Assembly (NCBI RefSeq): GCF_015352445.1
Contig: NZ_JADKPO010000031.1
Span: forward strand, 1-52,659
Direction: 5' to 3'
Length of the DNA: 52,659 nucleotides
Source: Nocardioides agariphilus
GTDB taxonomy: Bacteria > Actinomycetota > Actinomycetes > Propionibacteriales > Nocardioidaceae
Under the pieces are notes generated by a model. The model did not search any database, had not been told where the DNA came from, and saw nothing but the letters and a program-made list of their open reading frames with translations. Positions 41,755 to 50,178 of this stretch are shown here, piece by piece; the first letter of the stretch is position 1; the number at the start of each line of letters is the position of its first letter. The translations under genes were made by a program, and so were the position numbers.

Positions 41755-42947
41755 ACGGCACCGCCGCCCTGTCCGGTCTCAAGGTCCTCGAGATCACCCA
41801 GGTGATCGCGGGCACGGTCGCCGGCAGCTTCCTGGCCGATCTCGGTGCCGACGTGGTCCACGTCGAGGACCCGGTCCACGGGGATCCGCACCGCGACTCG
41901 GGGGTGAAGAAGGACTCGGTGCCCTTGTGGTGGAAGGTGTCGGCCCGCAACAAGCGTTGCGTCACCCTCGACCTGCGATCGGAGGAGGGGCAGGCGCTGG
42001 CCCGGCGGCTGGCCGAGTGGGCCGACGTCGTCATCACAAACTTCAGGGCCTCGACCTTGGAGCGCTGGGGTCTGGACTGGCCGGGCCTGCACGCGGTGAA
42101 CCCTCGGCTCGTCATGCTGCAGATCACCGGCTTCGGCGCCGCCGGGTCACAGCGAGACCGGCCCGGCTTCGGCAAGGTCGGGGAGGCCATGAGCGGCGTG
42201 GTGTACCTGACGGGCTTCCCCGACGGCCCGCCGGTCCACACCGGCTTCTCGCACGCCGACTCCGTCACCGGTCTGGCCGGAGCGTTCGCGGTGCAGGCCG
42301 CGCTGTACCGCCGGTCGGTCGATCCGGACTTCGACGGGGAGTGGATTGACCTGGCCCTGTTCGAGCCGCTCTACCGGCTCATCGAGTGGCAAGTCATCGT
42401 CTACGACCAGCTGGGGCTGCTGCCGGGACGGGCCGGCAACCAGCTGGCTATTGGTCCCGCCGCCGTGATCAACACCTACCAGTCGTCCGACGGGCATTGG
42501 ATCACCGTCACGACCGGGACCGCGCGCGCGGTCCGGAACGTGGCCGAGCTCCTCGGCGAGCCCGTGGAGGACTACGCGACGGTGACGATGCAGCTCAAGC
42601 GCCGCGACCGGCTCGACGACCTCCTGCGCGCCTGGGTCGCAGGGCACACTGCCGACGACATCCTCGCCGCCACGACGCGGGCCGGCGTGACCGCCTCCCG
42701 CGTCTTCTCGGTCGTCGACATCCTCGAGGACCCCACCTACGCCGAGCTCGGTGACGTCATCACCGTCGAGGATCCCGATCTCGGGCCAGTCCGCATGCAG
42801 GGCGTGATCCCTCGGCTCGCCCAGCACCCCGGCCAGGTGTGGCGGACCGGGGCCGGGCTGGGCGAGGACAACGACCTCGTGTACTCCGAGTGGCTCGGAA
42901 TTGGCGAGGAGGAGGTCCGGCGGCTGCGGGACGCCGGGACCATATGA
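41751..42947 (+). CDS. CaiB/BaiF class III CoA-transferase (second copy)
   Basis: The 398-aa protein is a family III CoA-transferase with KVLEITQVIAGTVAGSFLADLG split at the N-terminus and catalytic Asp170 in GFSHADSVTG. It is only distantly similar to the CoA-transferase at 36979, so it is not a recent duplicate and probably acts on a different acid or at a second activation step. It is coupled by ATGA to both neighbours (41751-41754, 42944-42947). Confidence 0.92.
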   Translation: MNGTAALSGLKVLEITQVIAGTVAGSFLADLGADVVHVEDPVHGDPHRDSGVKKDSVPLWWKVSARNKRCVTLDLRSEEGQALARRLAEWADVVITNFRASTLERWGLDWPGLHAVNPRLVMLQITGFGAAGSQRDRPGFGKVGEAMSGVVYLTGFPDGPPVHTGFSHADSVTGLAGAFAVQAALYRRSVDPDFDGEWIDLALFEPLYRLIEWQVIVYDQLGLLPGRAGNQLAIGPAAVINTYQSSDGHWITVTTGTARAVRNVAELLGEPVEDYATVTMQLKRRDRLDDLLRAWVAGHTADDILAATTRAGVTASRVFSVVDILEDPTYAELGDVITVEDPDLGPVRMQGVIPRLAQHPGQVWRTGAGLGEDNDLVYSEWLGIGEEEVRRLRDAGTI

Positions 42948-44296
42948 CGCGCACCCTCGCCCACGAGATGGCCGGGTTCGTCCGCGGACTGGTGTGGGAC
43001 GACGTACCCCGCGAGGTCCGGGACTGCGTCCGGGGCCGAGTCCTCGACGCGGTGAGCACCGCTCTTGCCGGGCGTTCGACACCGGTCACCCGGCGGGCCG
43101 TCGAGGCCATGGCGTGGGCCGCGCCCGGGCTGGGTCAGTGCACCGTGCTGGTCGAGGATCGCCCGAGCGGCCCGGCCGCGGCCGCATTCGTGAATGCCGT
43201 CGCCGTCCATGCCCTGCTCTACGAGGACGTCAACCTGAGCAGTGGTGACCATCCGGGCGCCGTGGTGGTGCCCGCGGCCCTCGCCGCCGTCGAGGCGGCG
43301 GAGTCCGTCACCGCCCGGGCGGCGACCTCGCACGACCTGCTCGCGGCGGTGCTCACCGGTTACGAGGTGCACCTGTGGCTGGGGACCCTGGCCGCGGAGG
43401 GGATCATGCGCCGCGGTCTGCGCACGACGTCGATCCTGGGTGCCGTCGGGGCAGCTGCCGCTGCGGCTCGGGCCCTGCGGTTGGACGCCGACCAGGTCGC
43501 CACGGCGCTGGCCCTGGCGAGCACGGCCGGTGCCGGGCACATGGAGGGGTTCATCGGGGGGACCGAGGAGCCCTACCTGCAGGCGGGGTACGCCAGCCAG
43601 GCAGGCCTCGTGAGCGCCCTGCTCGCCGCATCGGGTGTGGACGCGGCACCGACGGCGTTCGAGGGCGACCTCGGTTTCCTGCGCGCGGTCGCGGACGTGA
43701 CGGGCGAGGTACCGCTGACCCGGCCGACGGGCTGGCTGGTCCTCGGTGTCGCCGCGAAGCCCTACCCGATCAGCGGTGGGAAGATCACCGCCGTCGACAG
43801 TGCCCTTGCCCTCGTCGAGCAAGGAGTGCGGGTCGAAGACGTGGTCCGGGTGCGGGTGGTGGTACCGGACTGGGTGAAGAACTTCCCGCCGGCCGACAAG
43901 GCCGGCCCCTACGCCTCGATGTACCAGGCGCAGGAGAGCATCCAGTTCTGCGTCGCCGCCGCACTCGCCGGCCTTCCCATGGACGCGCTCTCCACCGTCG
44001 TCGACCGGTACGCCGATCCGGTGGTCGCCGAACTGTCCGGACGGGTCGAAGTGCAGGGGGAGAGCGGCCGCGTGCTCTCGCTGATCGAGGTGACCTCGCG
44101 GGACGGGAGCACACGAGCCGCGGAGGTGGACTGGAGCGGGCGTCACCGCGCGACGGTCGAGGCGATGCTCGCCAAGCTCGAGGCGCTGGCCGCCGGCGCC
44201 TGGCCGCGCGACGCGCCCCGCCGGTTGGCCATCGTACTCGGGGCGCAGCGGCCGCTGCCGATCGAGGACCTGACGCAGGCCCTCCGGCCCCGGTGA
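42944..44296 (+). CDS. MmgE/PrpD family protein
   Basis: The 450-aa protein has the all-helical MmgE/PrpD fold: DAVSTALAGRST, DHPGAVVVPAALA, TGYEVHLWLGTL, and a C-terminal lid with KPYPISGGKITAVD. Family members include 2-methylcitrate dehydratase, cis-aconitate decarboxylase and iminodisuccinate epimerase, so dehydration, decarboxylation or epimerisation of a di- or tricarboxylate is possible. It closes the first plus-strand operon; 127 bp with a promoter element follow. Confidence 0.9.
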   Translation: MTRTLAHEMAGFVRGLVWDDVPREVRDCVRGRVLDAVSTALAGRSTPVTRRAVEAMAWAAPGLGQCTVLVEDRPSGPAAAAFVNAVAVHALLYEDVNLSSGDHPGAVVVPAALAAVEAAESVTARAATSHDLLAAVLTGYEVHLWLGTLAAEGIMRRGLRTTSILGAVGAAAAAARALRLDADQVATALALASTAGAGHMEGFIGGTEEPYLQAGYASQAGLVSALLAASGVDAAPTAFEGDLGFLRAVADVTGEVPLTRPTGWLVLGVAAKPYPISGGKITAVDSALALVEQGVRVEDVVRVRVVVPDWVKNFPPADKAGPYASMYQAQESIQFCVAAALAGLPMDALSTVVDRYADPVVAELSGRVEVQGESGRVLSLIEVTSRDGSTRAAEVDWSGRHRATVEAMLAKLEALAAGAWPRDAPRRLAIVLGAQRPLPIEDLTQALRPR

Positions 44297-44357
44297 GAGC
44301 GGGGTTCGTGTCGGCCTATTGACGGCCAAGTTGCAGGTGGGTTAAATGTGTCCGTCA

Positions 44358-44387
44358 GTCAGTTTGTATGGCGGTCAGACAAACTGA
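44358..44387 (+). promoter_or_regulatory. 23-bp promoter element, copy 2, inside an inverted repeat
   Basis: Copy 2 occupies 44358-44380 and ends with the same TGGCGGTCAGAC as copy 1 at 35896. It lies in an inverted repeat, TCAGTTTGT (44359-44367) and ACAAACTGA (44379-44387), around 11 nt. The thiolase-like gene starts about 36 nt further on, so this is the likely control site of the second operon. Confidence 0.55.
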
Positions 44388-44423
44388 GCGTCCGACACAT
44401 CGTCTCAGGGAAGAGGTGGCGTC

Positions 44424-45557
44424 ATCAGCGTTGCTCGAGGCTCGATCGTCATCGCCGGGGTGGGACACACCGCCTTCGGCGCGTTGCCGGGACGCAGCAC
44501 CATCTCGATGAACGTGGAGGCCTGCCGCGCCGCGCTCCAGGACGCCGGCATCGAGAAGGACCTCGTCGACTGCGTCCTGGTCAAGTTCCCGACCTCGAAG
44601 TTCGAGCACATGTACGGGCACAAGCTGTCCGAGGCGCTCGGCCTCCAGCCGAAGATCACCGGCGTGATGGACCAGGCCGGGGCCTCCAACATCGGACACG
44701 TCGCCATCGCGGCGATGGCGATCGAGTCCGGGCAGTGCGACGTCGCACTCATCAGCTTCGCCGACAACCCGAAGTCAGGGGTGCGCAGCGCCTACCAACA
44801 GGCCCAGGGCGACGACGCGGCGTTCGGCTGGATCGGTCCGCCCGGCGGGTTCGCCATGGTCGCGCGCCAGCACATGGAGCGCTACGGCACCACGAGCGAG
44901 CAGCTCGCGGAGATCGCGGTCACCTGTCGGGCCCACGGAGCAAACAACCCGAACGCCCAGCTGCGTCGCCCGATCACGGTCGCCGACCACCAGGCCTCGC
45001 GCATGGTGGTGGACCCGCTCCACCGCGACGACTGCTGTCTGGTCTCCGACGGTGGTGCGGCGATCGTCGTCATGTCGGCCGAGCGCGCGCGCCAGCTGAA
45101 CGTCCCGGATCCCGTCCCGGTCCTCGGCTTCGGCCAGGGCCATACGGGGTGGGAGGTGCGCACCCGTCCCGACCTGACCACGACCCAAGCCGTGGTATCG
45201 GCCCAGACGGCGTTCGCGATGGCTGGTGTGTCGCCCAAGGACATCGACGTCGCCCAGCTCTACGACTGCTTCACCATCTGCTTGCTGATCACCCTCGAGT
45301 CCTACGGCTTTTGCCCGCCCGGGCACGGCGGCAAGTTCGTCGAGGGCGGCAACATCGGCCCGGGAGGCGAGCTCCCGGTGAACACCAGCGGCGGCCTGCT
45401 CTCCGAGACCGGGATGCCCGGCATGCAGCTCATCATCGAGGCGGTGCGCCAAGTCCGGGGGACCTCGGTCAACCAGGTCAAGGACGCCGCCCTCGCCGTC
45501 GTCAGCAACCAGGGAGGCATCATGCAGACCCACTCGACCCTGGTGCTCGGCCGATGA
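44424..45557 (+). CDS. Thiolase-like (lipid-transfer/SCP2-type) enzyme with noncanonical start
   Basis: The ~377-aa thiolase-fold protein begins SVARGSIVIAGVGHTAFG. The only in-frame codon fitting a family start with AAGAGG at good spacing is ATC 44424. No ATG, GTG or TTG occurs in frame between the TGA at 44385 and GTG 44460, and using GTG 44460 would remove the conserved first strand. At the position of the nucleophilic Cys it has GASNIG (Ser88), and the usual C-terminal CHP/GHP motif is replaced by SETGMPG, so ordinary thiolysis is doubtful. The coupled DUF35 gene suggests a paired aldolase or thiolase-like C-C lyase, as in Ltp2-type systems. It overlaps the next gene by ATGA. Confidence 0.85.
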   Translation: MSVARGSIVIAGVGHTAFGALPGRSTISMNVEACRAALQDAGIEKDLVDCVLVKFPTSKFEHMYGHKLSEALGLQPKITGVMDQAGASNIGHVAIAAMAIESGQCDVALISFADNPKSGVRSAYQQAQGDDAAFGWIGPPGGFAMVARQHMERYGTTSEQLAEIAVTCRAHGANNPNAQLRRPITVADHQASRMVVDPLHRDDCCLVSDGGAAIVVMSAERARQLNVPDPVPVLGFGQGHTGWEVRTRPDLTTTQAVVSAQTAFAMAGVSPKDIDVAQLYDCFTICLLITLESYGFCPPGHGGKFVEGGNIGPGGELPVNTSGGLLSETGMPGMQLIIEAVRQVRGTSVNQVKDAALAVVSNQGGIMQTHSTLVLGR

Positions 45558-45985
45558 GCGAGCAGGCCGCTGCAGTGCGCTCCCCGCGCGACGAGTACTG
45601 GGCCGCGATCGAGGAGGGCAGCCTCCGGTTCCAGGCCTGCCAGGAATGCGAGAACCGCTGGCTGCCGCCGCGCGACCACTGCCCGCGATGCCTCAGCGGC
45701 CGCTTCGAGTGGCAGACCGCCGGTGGCGAGGCCGAGGTCATGAGCTGGGTCATCTACCACATGGAGTACGGACCGAACTTCCACGACCGGCTCCCCTACA
45801 ACGTGGCACTGGTGCGGCTCGTCGAGGGCCCCCAGCTGATCACCAACTTGGTCAAGGCGAGCTCCGACGACCCGGAGGAGCCTGACCTGGATTCCTTGAA
45901 GGCCGGCGAGCGGGTCCATCTCCGCATCGCCCGCTGGCCGGATGGGCCGTTGTTGCCGCTGTTCGCCGTAAGCGACCGGACGTAG
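45554..45985 (+). CDS. Zn-ribbon/OB-fold (DUF35) partner protein
   Basis: The 143-aa protein has an N-terminal rubredoxin-like zinc ribbon (Cys29, Cys32, Cys43, Cys46) and a C-terminal OB-fold (SWVIYHMEYGPNF, YNVALVRLVEGP). These proteins form complexes with thiolase-like enzymes, binding acyl-CoA and completing the active site. The ATGA overlap with the thiolase-like gene supports a heteromeric complex. It ends 68 bp before the binding-protein gene; that gap holds GGAGG and no clear promoter. Confidence 0.92.
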   Translation: MSEQAAAVRSPRDEYWAAIEEGSLRFQACQECENRWLPPRDHCPRCLSGRFEWQTAGGEAEVMSWVIYHMEYGPNFHDRLPYNVALVRLVEGPQLITNLVKASSDDPEEPDLDSLKAGERVHLRIARWPDGPLLPLFAVSDRT

Positions 45986-46053
45986 ACCGACTCGTCCGTC
46001 GCGCCGCTCGGGTCAGGCACCACCCACGCAAGGAAAGAAACCTGGAGGTCGTT

Positions 46054-47331
46054 GTGGCCAAACCGAACATGAAGCTCAGGAAGCGGGCCGTCCTCGCGCT
46101 CGCCTCGATTACCGCAGTGGGCGCCCTGGGTGCGTGCGGCGGCGGTGACGGCAGTAGTGGTTCCGACGATGATGGTCCCATCACGATCGGCTTCTTCCAC
46201 AGCCTGTCCGGCGTCAACGCAGGCTTCGGACAGCAGACCCTGCAGGGGGCCCAGCTGGCAGTCAAGCTGGCGAACGCCGACGGGGGCGTCGACGGGCGCG
46301 ACCTGGAGCTGAAGACCCACGACGACCAGGACGGGTCGGTCTCGGGCACCATCAACGCGGTCCGCGCACTGCAGGACAGCGACATTCTGATGGGCGGGTC
46401 GCTGAGCGCGGCGTGCGCGGGTGCCGCCGACGCGATCGGGCAGACGGGCAAGCCCACCATCTACGCCGGCTGCTCGCCGAACGAGATCGTCAGCACGCTC
46501 AAGCGGGACAACGCCTTCCACATCTTCGGCACCAACTTTTCCATCGGCAGCTCGATCGGCCGGGCGATGAAGCAGGAGTTCCCCGACGTCAACACCTGGG
46601 ACCTCTACTGCACCAACAACCTGACCGGGTTCCAGATCTGGAACAGCGTGTACGACGGCATCAAGGCGGAGGGCGGTGACGTTAGCCTCGACCAGCAGGT
46701 GCTCGTCGACCCAACGGCGACCGACACGCGCACGCAGGTCTCGCAACTGGCCGCCGGTGCCGGTGACGCGTCGAGCAAGGGTCTGTTCCTGTCAACGTTC
46801 GGAGCGGCCACGACCACCTTCCTCAAGGGGGCCGAGCCCTACGGCCTCACCGACAAGTACGCCGCCGTCGCGACCAGTGGCGCCTTCGACCTCACCGCGT
46901 GGTCCCTGAAGGGCACCTCGCCGCAGATGTGGAACGGCTTCACCTACTACTACGGCGCCGTCAACACCCCGGAGAACGCCGCCTTCGTCAAGGCCTACGA
47001 GGACGAGTACGACGGCCCGCCGAGCGGATTCGCCTACCAGGGATACACGGCCGTCCAGGTGGCGATCGCGGCTCTCGAGGAGACCAAGGGGGACACCGAC
47101 GCCAAGGGCCTCATCGACGCGCTCGGCAAGGTCACCGTCAAGTCACCGGCGGGCGAGATCCACAACATCGACGGCCTCAACCAGTACAACACCCCGGTCG
47201 TCGTCTGGAAGTCCGTGGGCGACCCGTCGGCCCCGCAAGGGCTGAAGGTGCTGAAGTCGGTGCTCGTGCCGGCCCAGGACGACATCAACTTCTGGCAGCC
47301 GGAGGAGGACTCCGAGCAGCTCAAGGGTTGA
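46054..47331 (+). CDS. Liv-type ABC transporter substrate-binding lipoprotein
   Basis: The 425-aa protein has a lipoprotein signal (LGAC, Cys28) and a type I LivK/AmiC-like fold: ITIGFFHSLSGVNAGFGQQT, AVKLANADGGVDGRDLEL, and a ligand region near GGSLSAACAGAADAIGQTGK split across residues 112-131. The GTG at 46054 follows GGAGG. The Liv family imports branched-chain amino acids but also amides, ureas, and aromatic or dicarboxylic acids. Position in a CoA-catabolic island suggests it brings in the pathway substrate. Confidence 0.9.
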   Translation: MAKPNMKLRKRAVLALASITAVGALGACGGGDGSSGSDDDGPITIGFFHSLSGVNAGFGQQTLQGAQLAVKLANADGGVDGRDLELKTHDDQDGSVSGTINAVRALQDSDILMGGSLSAACAGAADAIGQTGKPTIYAGCSPNEIVSTLKRDNAFHIFGTNFSIGSSIGRAMKQEFPDVNTWDLYCTNNLTGFQIWNSVYDGIKAEGGDVSLDQQVLVDPTATDTRTQVSQLAAGAGDASSKGLFLSTFGAATTTFLKGAEPYGLTDKYAAVATSGAFDLTAWSLKGTSPQMWNGFTYYYGAVNTPENAAFVKAYEDEYDGPPSGFAYQGYTAVQVAIAALEETKGDTDAKGLIDALGKVTVKSPAGEIHNIDGLNQYNTPVVVWKSVGDPSAPQGLKVLKSVLVPAQDDINFWQPEEDSEQLKG

Positions 47332-47343
47332 GTCAGGCCGTTC

Positions 47344-47378
47344 CGGCTGGGGCGGGTCTCTGGCACCCGCCCCAGCCG
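47344..47378 (+). terminator. Strong intercistronic hairpin (attenuator) after the binding-protein gene
   Basis: CGGCTGGGGCGGGT (47344-47357) pairs perfectly with 47365-47378 around a 7-nt loop, 12 nt after the binding-protein stop. There is no U tract, so it probably stabilises the upstream message or causes partial termination. That would give more binding protein than permease. Confidence 0.65.
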
Positions 47379-47417
47379 CCGGCTCCCGGTCCGAGAATCA
47401 CAAGTCAGGAAGGCTCG

Positions 47418-48302
47418 ATGTCCTCCTTCATCGTGGCAGTCATCTCCGGCCTCAGCGCCGGAGCCCTGCTGTTCTTGGCGGCCTCCGGGCTGACGCTGGT
47501 CTTCGGGGTCATGCGGATCATCAACTTCGCCCAGGGCGCGATGGTCATGCTCGGCGCCTTCATCTTCCACTCGGCCCTCTTCGGGCAGTTCCAGCCGACG
47601 ATCCCGGCCTTCGTGCTCTCGGTGATGATCACGACGCTCGCCATGGCGGTCTTCGGGGTGCTGCTCGACGTGATCCTCGTCCACCGCCTGGTCAAGCTAG
47701 ACGAGGTCCCGGTCCTGCTCGCGACGTTCGGGCTCCTGCTGGCCATCACCGGAGCCGTCCCGCTGCTCTTCGGGACGCTCCCGCTGTCGTCCTCCCTACC
47801 GAAGTCCATCGACCGGACGGTGACGCTGGGCTCGGGAGTCGTGGTCCCTCTCTACGACCTGATCCTGATCGTCGTCGCCGCCGTCATCACTGCCTTCCTC
47901 GCGTGGCTGCTGAACTCCACCGGCTTCGGCCGCCGGGTCAAGGCCGTGTCCGACGACAGCGACATGGCCGAGGCGTCGGGCGTGAGGAGCGGGTCGATCC
48001 GGATGCTCGCCTTCGCTCTCGGCTCGGCCCTGGCCGGTCTCGGGGGGGCGCTGTTCGCCCCTTTGGTCACGCTCGACTCCGGGCTCGGGGCCGGCATCGT
48101 CGTCGAGGTGTTCGTCGTCATCGTGGTGGCGGGACTGGGGTCGATCTGGGGAGCCCTCGTGGTGTGCCTCCTGCTCAGCATCCTGGTGGCGATGTTCAGC
48201 CTGTACGCCGCCGACCTTCAGCCCTACGTCCTCTACTCGGTGATGGGCCTGGCCATCCTGCTCAAGCCGGGCGGGTTCTTCGGAGCGAGACACAGTGAGT
48301 AG
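47418..48302 (+). CDS. Liv-type ABC transporter permease (LivH-like)
   Basis: The 294-aa membrane protein has LivH features: LFLAASGLTLVFGVMRIIN, FAQGAMVMLGAF, and the cytoplasmic loop GFGRRVKAVSDDSDMAEASG that contacts the ATPases. The ATG at 47418 follows AGGAAGG. It lies beyond the hairpin and overlaps the next permease gene by 8 nt. Confidence 0.93.
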   Translation: MSSFIVAVISGLSAGALLFLAASGLTLVFGVMRIINFAQGAMVMLGAFIFHSALFGQFQPTIPAFVLSVMITTLAMAVFGVLLDVILVHRLVKLDEVPVLLATFGLLLAITGAVPLLFGTLPLSSSLPKSIDRTVTLGSGVVVPLYDLILIVVAAVITAFLAWLLNSTGFGRRVKAVSDDSDMAEASGVRSGSIRMLAFALGSALAGLGGALFAPLVTLDSGLGAGIVVEVFVVIVVAGLGSIWGALVVCLLLSILVAMFSLYAADLQPYVLYSVMGLAILLKPGGFFGARHSE

Positions 48303-49371
48303 GCCGGTGGTGCCCTCGCGTTGGTGGGCACACCCCGGCGAGAGCCTGTGGGTGCGGATGGTCCTGATCGTCGTGGTGGCGGGCCTGTACGTGGCCTGGA
48401 TCGACAACGTCGGGGTCAACACCGGCCTGGGGTCCGTGCTCATGCTGATCATCCCCGGGGCGCTCTTCGCGCTCGCGATGGGCGTCTCCTACGGCTGGTG
48501 TGGGCTCGTGACGTTCGGCCAGGGTGCCTTCTTCAGCATGGGCGGCTTCACGGCGGCGCTGCTGCGGGAGAAGGAGCTGTCGCCCCTGTCGGTCGTCGTC
48601 CTCGGAGGCGTGGTCGGCGGCTTCGCCGCGTGGGTTTTCGCAGCGCTGGTGCTGCGACGGAGCACCAGCCTCTGGTTCGCGATGTTGACGCTGGCCTTCG
48701 GCCAGTTCCTGTTCGAGTACGGCAACAAGTCGAGCCATTTCGGTGGTCCCGATGGCATCGCCGGCATCCCGCGGGGATCGGTCTTCGGCCAGGACCTGCT
48801 CATGCAGTGGCCGTTCACGATCTACTCCCTGATCGTTGCGACGGTCGTGATGCTCGTCCTCGCCGTCGTCTACGTGAGCGGCTTCGGCATGGTGGGTCGC
48901 GCGGCACGTCTCAACAGTCAGCGGGCCGAGGCACTGGGCCTGAACGTCGTGATGATCCAGGTGACGATGTTCGGGGTCTCCGGTGCGGTTGCCGGAGTGG
49001 CGGGTGTGCTCCTGGCCCAGCAGCAGTCGTTCTTCTCGACCGGCTACCTCGGCCTCCAGTTCGCGGGCGCGGCGATCGTGGCCGCCATGATCGGCGGGGT
49101 CAACAGCTACTGGGGGCCTCTCATCGGGTTCACGATCCTGGCGCTCGCGCAGAATCAGCTGGCGGGATCCACGCTGGGATCGGTGGGATGGGACCTCGTG
49201 CTGGGAGTGGGCGTCGTGATCATCGTGCTGCTGGCTCCCGACGGGCTGATGGGCGGGTTGGACTCCGCCCGCCGGAGTCTCGGCCGGCGGATGACACGCC
49301 GGGCCCGGGTCGACCGGCGACGGGAGTCGTCCGAGCCGAGAGCCCCCGAGGCCGTGGGGGAGGGCTCGTGA
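48295..49371 (+). CDS. Liv-type ABC transporter permease (LivM-like)
   Basis: The 358-aa LivM-type permease has the conserved GLVTFGQGAFFSMGGF, GMVGRAARLNSQRAEALGLN coupling loop and GGVNSYWGPLIG. The last ~40 residues are a basic cytosolic tail. The GTG at 48295 lies within the end of the previous gene (8-nt overlap). The stop overlaps the next ATPase gene as GTGA. Confidence 0.93.
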   Translation: MSRPVVPSRWWAHPGESLWVRMVLIVVVAGLYVAWIDNVGVNTGLGSVLMLIIPGALFALAMGVSYGWCGLVTFGQGAFFSMGGFTAALLREKELSPLSVVVLGGVVGGFAAWVFAALVLRRSTSLWFAMLTLAFGQFLFEYGNKSSHFGGPDGIAGIPRGSVFGQDLLMQWPFTIYSLIVATVVMLVLAVVYVSGFGMVGRAARLNSQRAEALGLNVVMIQVTMFGVSGAVAGVAGVLLAQQQSFFSTGYLGLQFAGAAIVAAMIGGVNSYWGPLIGFTILALAQNQLAGSTLGSVGWDLVLGVGVVIIVLLAPDGLMGGLDSARRSLGRRMTRRARVDRRRESSEPRAPEAVGEGS

Positions 49372-50150
49372 CCGCGGGTGAGGAGGTTCTGGCGGTCAGC
49401 GACCTCGACGTGCGCTACCGCAGCGGGTTCCAGGCTGTCAGCGGCGTGAGCCTCTCCCTCGCCCGGAACGAGCGGCTGGCCGTCATCGGACCCAACGGCG
49501 CCGGCAAGACCAGCCTGGTCTCCGCGATCTGCGGCGACCTGCGGCGTAAGGCGTCGGTCACCGGCGACCTGCGGATCGAGGGGCGCTCGGTGGCCCGCCG
49601 GCGACCGCACGTGCGCGCCCGGATGGGCCTTGGTCGCACCTACCAGGTGGCGCAGGTCTTTCCCGGCATGACGGTGCTCGAGCACCTGGCGCTGGCGCGG
49701 ATCGCCCGCAGGCGCGGTGTGGGTCGCTGGCTGCGCGAGGTCAAGTCGGAGTTCGAGCTGACCGATGCCGAAGCCAAGGTCATCGACCTGCTCGGGCTGC
49801 GGAAGGTGCTCACCCAGCGCGTCTCGCAGCTGGGGCAGGGCGACCTCAAGCTCGTCGAGCTGGCCGCCACGCTGTGCGCCGAGCCCCAGATCCTGCTCCT
49901 GGACGAGCCTACGGCGGGCATGGGGAGCCGCGAGGCCGAGAACGTGTGCGAGGTCATCGAGACCATCGTCGCGCTGCGACCGAGCCTCAGCATCATCCTC
50001 ATCGAGCACAACATGGACGTCGTCTTCCGGGTCGCCCAACGCGCGATCGTCATGCACCAGGGCCGGGTGATCGCCGATGGCACGCCCGACGACGTCCGCG
50101 CCGACAGTGAGGTCAGGGCACTCTACCTGGGATACCACGCCGGCGCATGA
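49368..50150 (+). CDS. Liv-type ABC transporter ATPase (LivG-like)
   Basis: The 260-aa ATPase has Walker A GPNGAGKTS (41-49), Walker B ILLLDEPTAGM and the H-loop ILIEHNMDVV. The ABC signature is degenerate (QLGQGDLK in place of LSGGQ/LSYGQ), which is tolerated in some LivG proteins. The GTG at 49368 overlaps the permease stop. Confidence 0.92.
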   Translation: MTAGEEVLAVSDLDVRYRSGFQAVSGVSLSLARNERLAVIGPNGAGKTSLVSAICGDLRRKASVTGDLRIEGRSVARRRPHVRARMGLGRTYQVAQVFPGMTVLEHLALARIARRRGVGRWLREVKSEFELTDAEAKVIDLLGLRKVLTQRVSQLGQGDLKLVELAATLCAEPQILLLDEPTAGMGSREAENVCEVIETIVALRPSLSIILIEHNMDVVFRVAQRAIVMHQGRVIADGTPDDVRADSEVRALYLGYHAGA

Positions 50151-50178
50151 ACGCGACGACGAGACAGGAGGCTCGCCC

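Noticed and set aside
50077-50178. An N-terminal extension of the LivF-like ATPase starting at 50077
   Set aside because: It overlaps the end of the preceding ATPase gene and has no ribosome-binding site, whereas GGAGG precedes GTG 50179.
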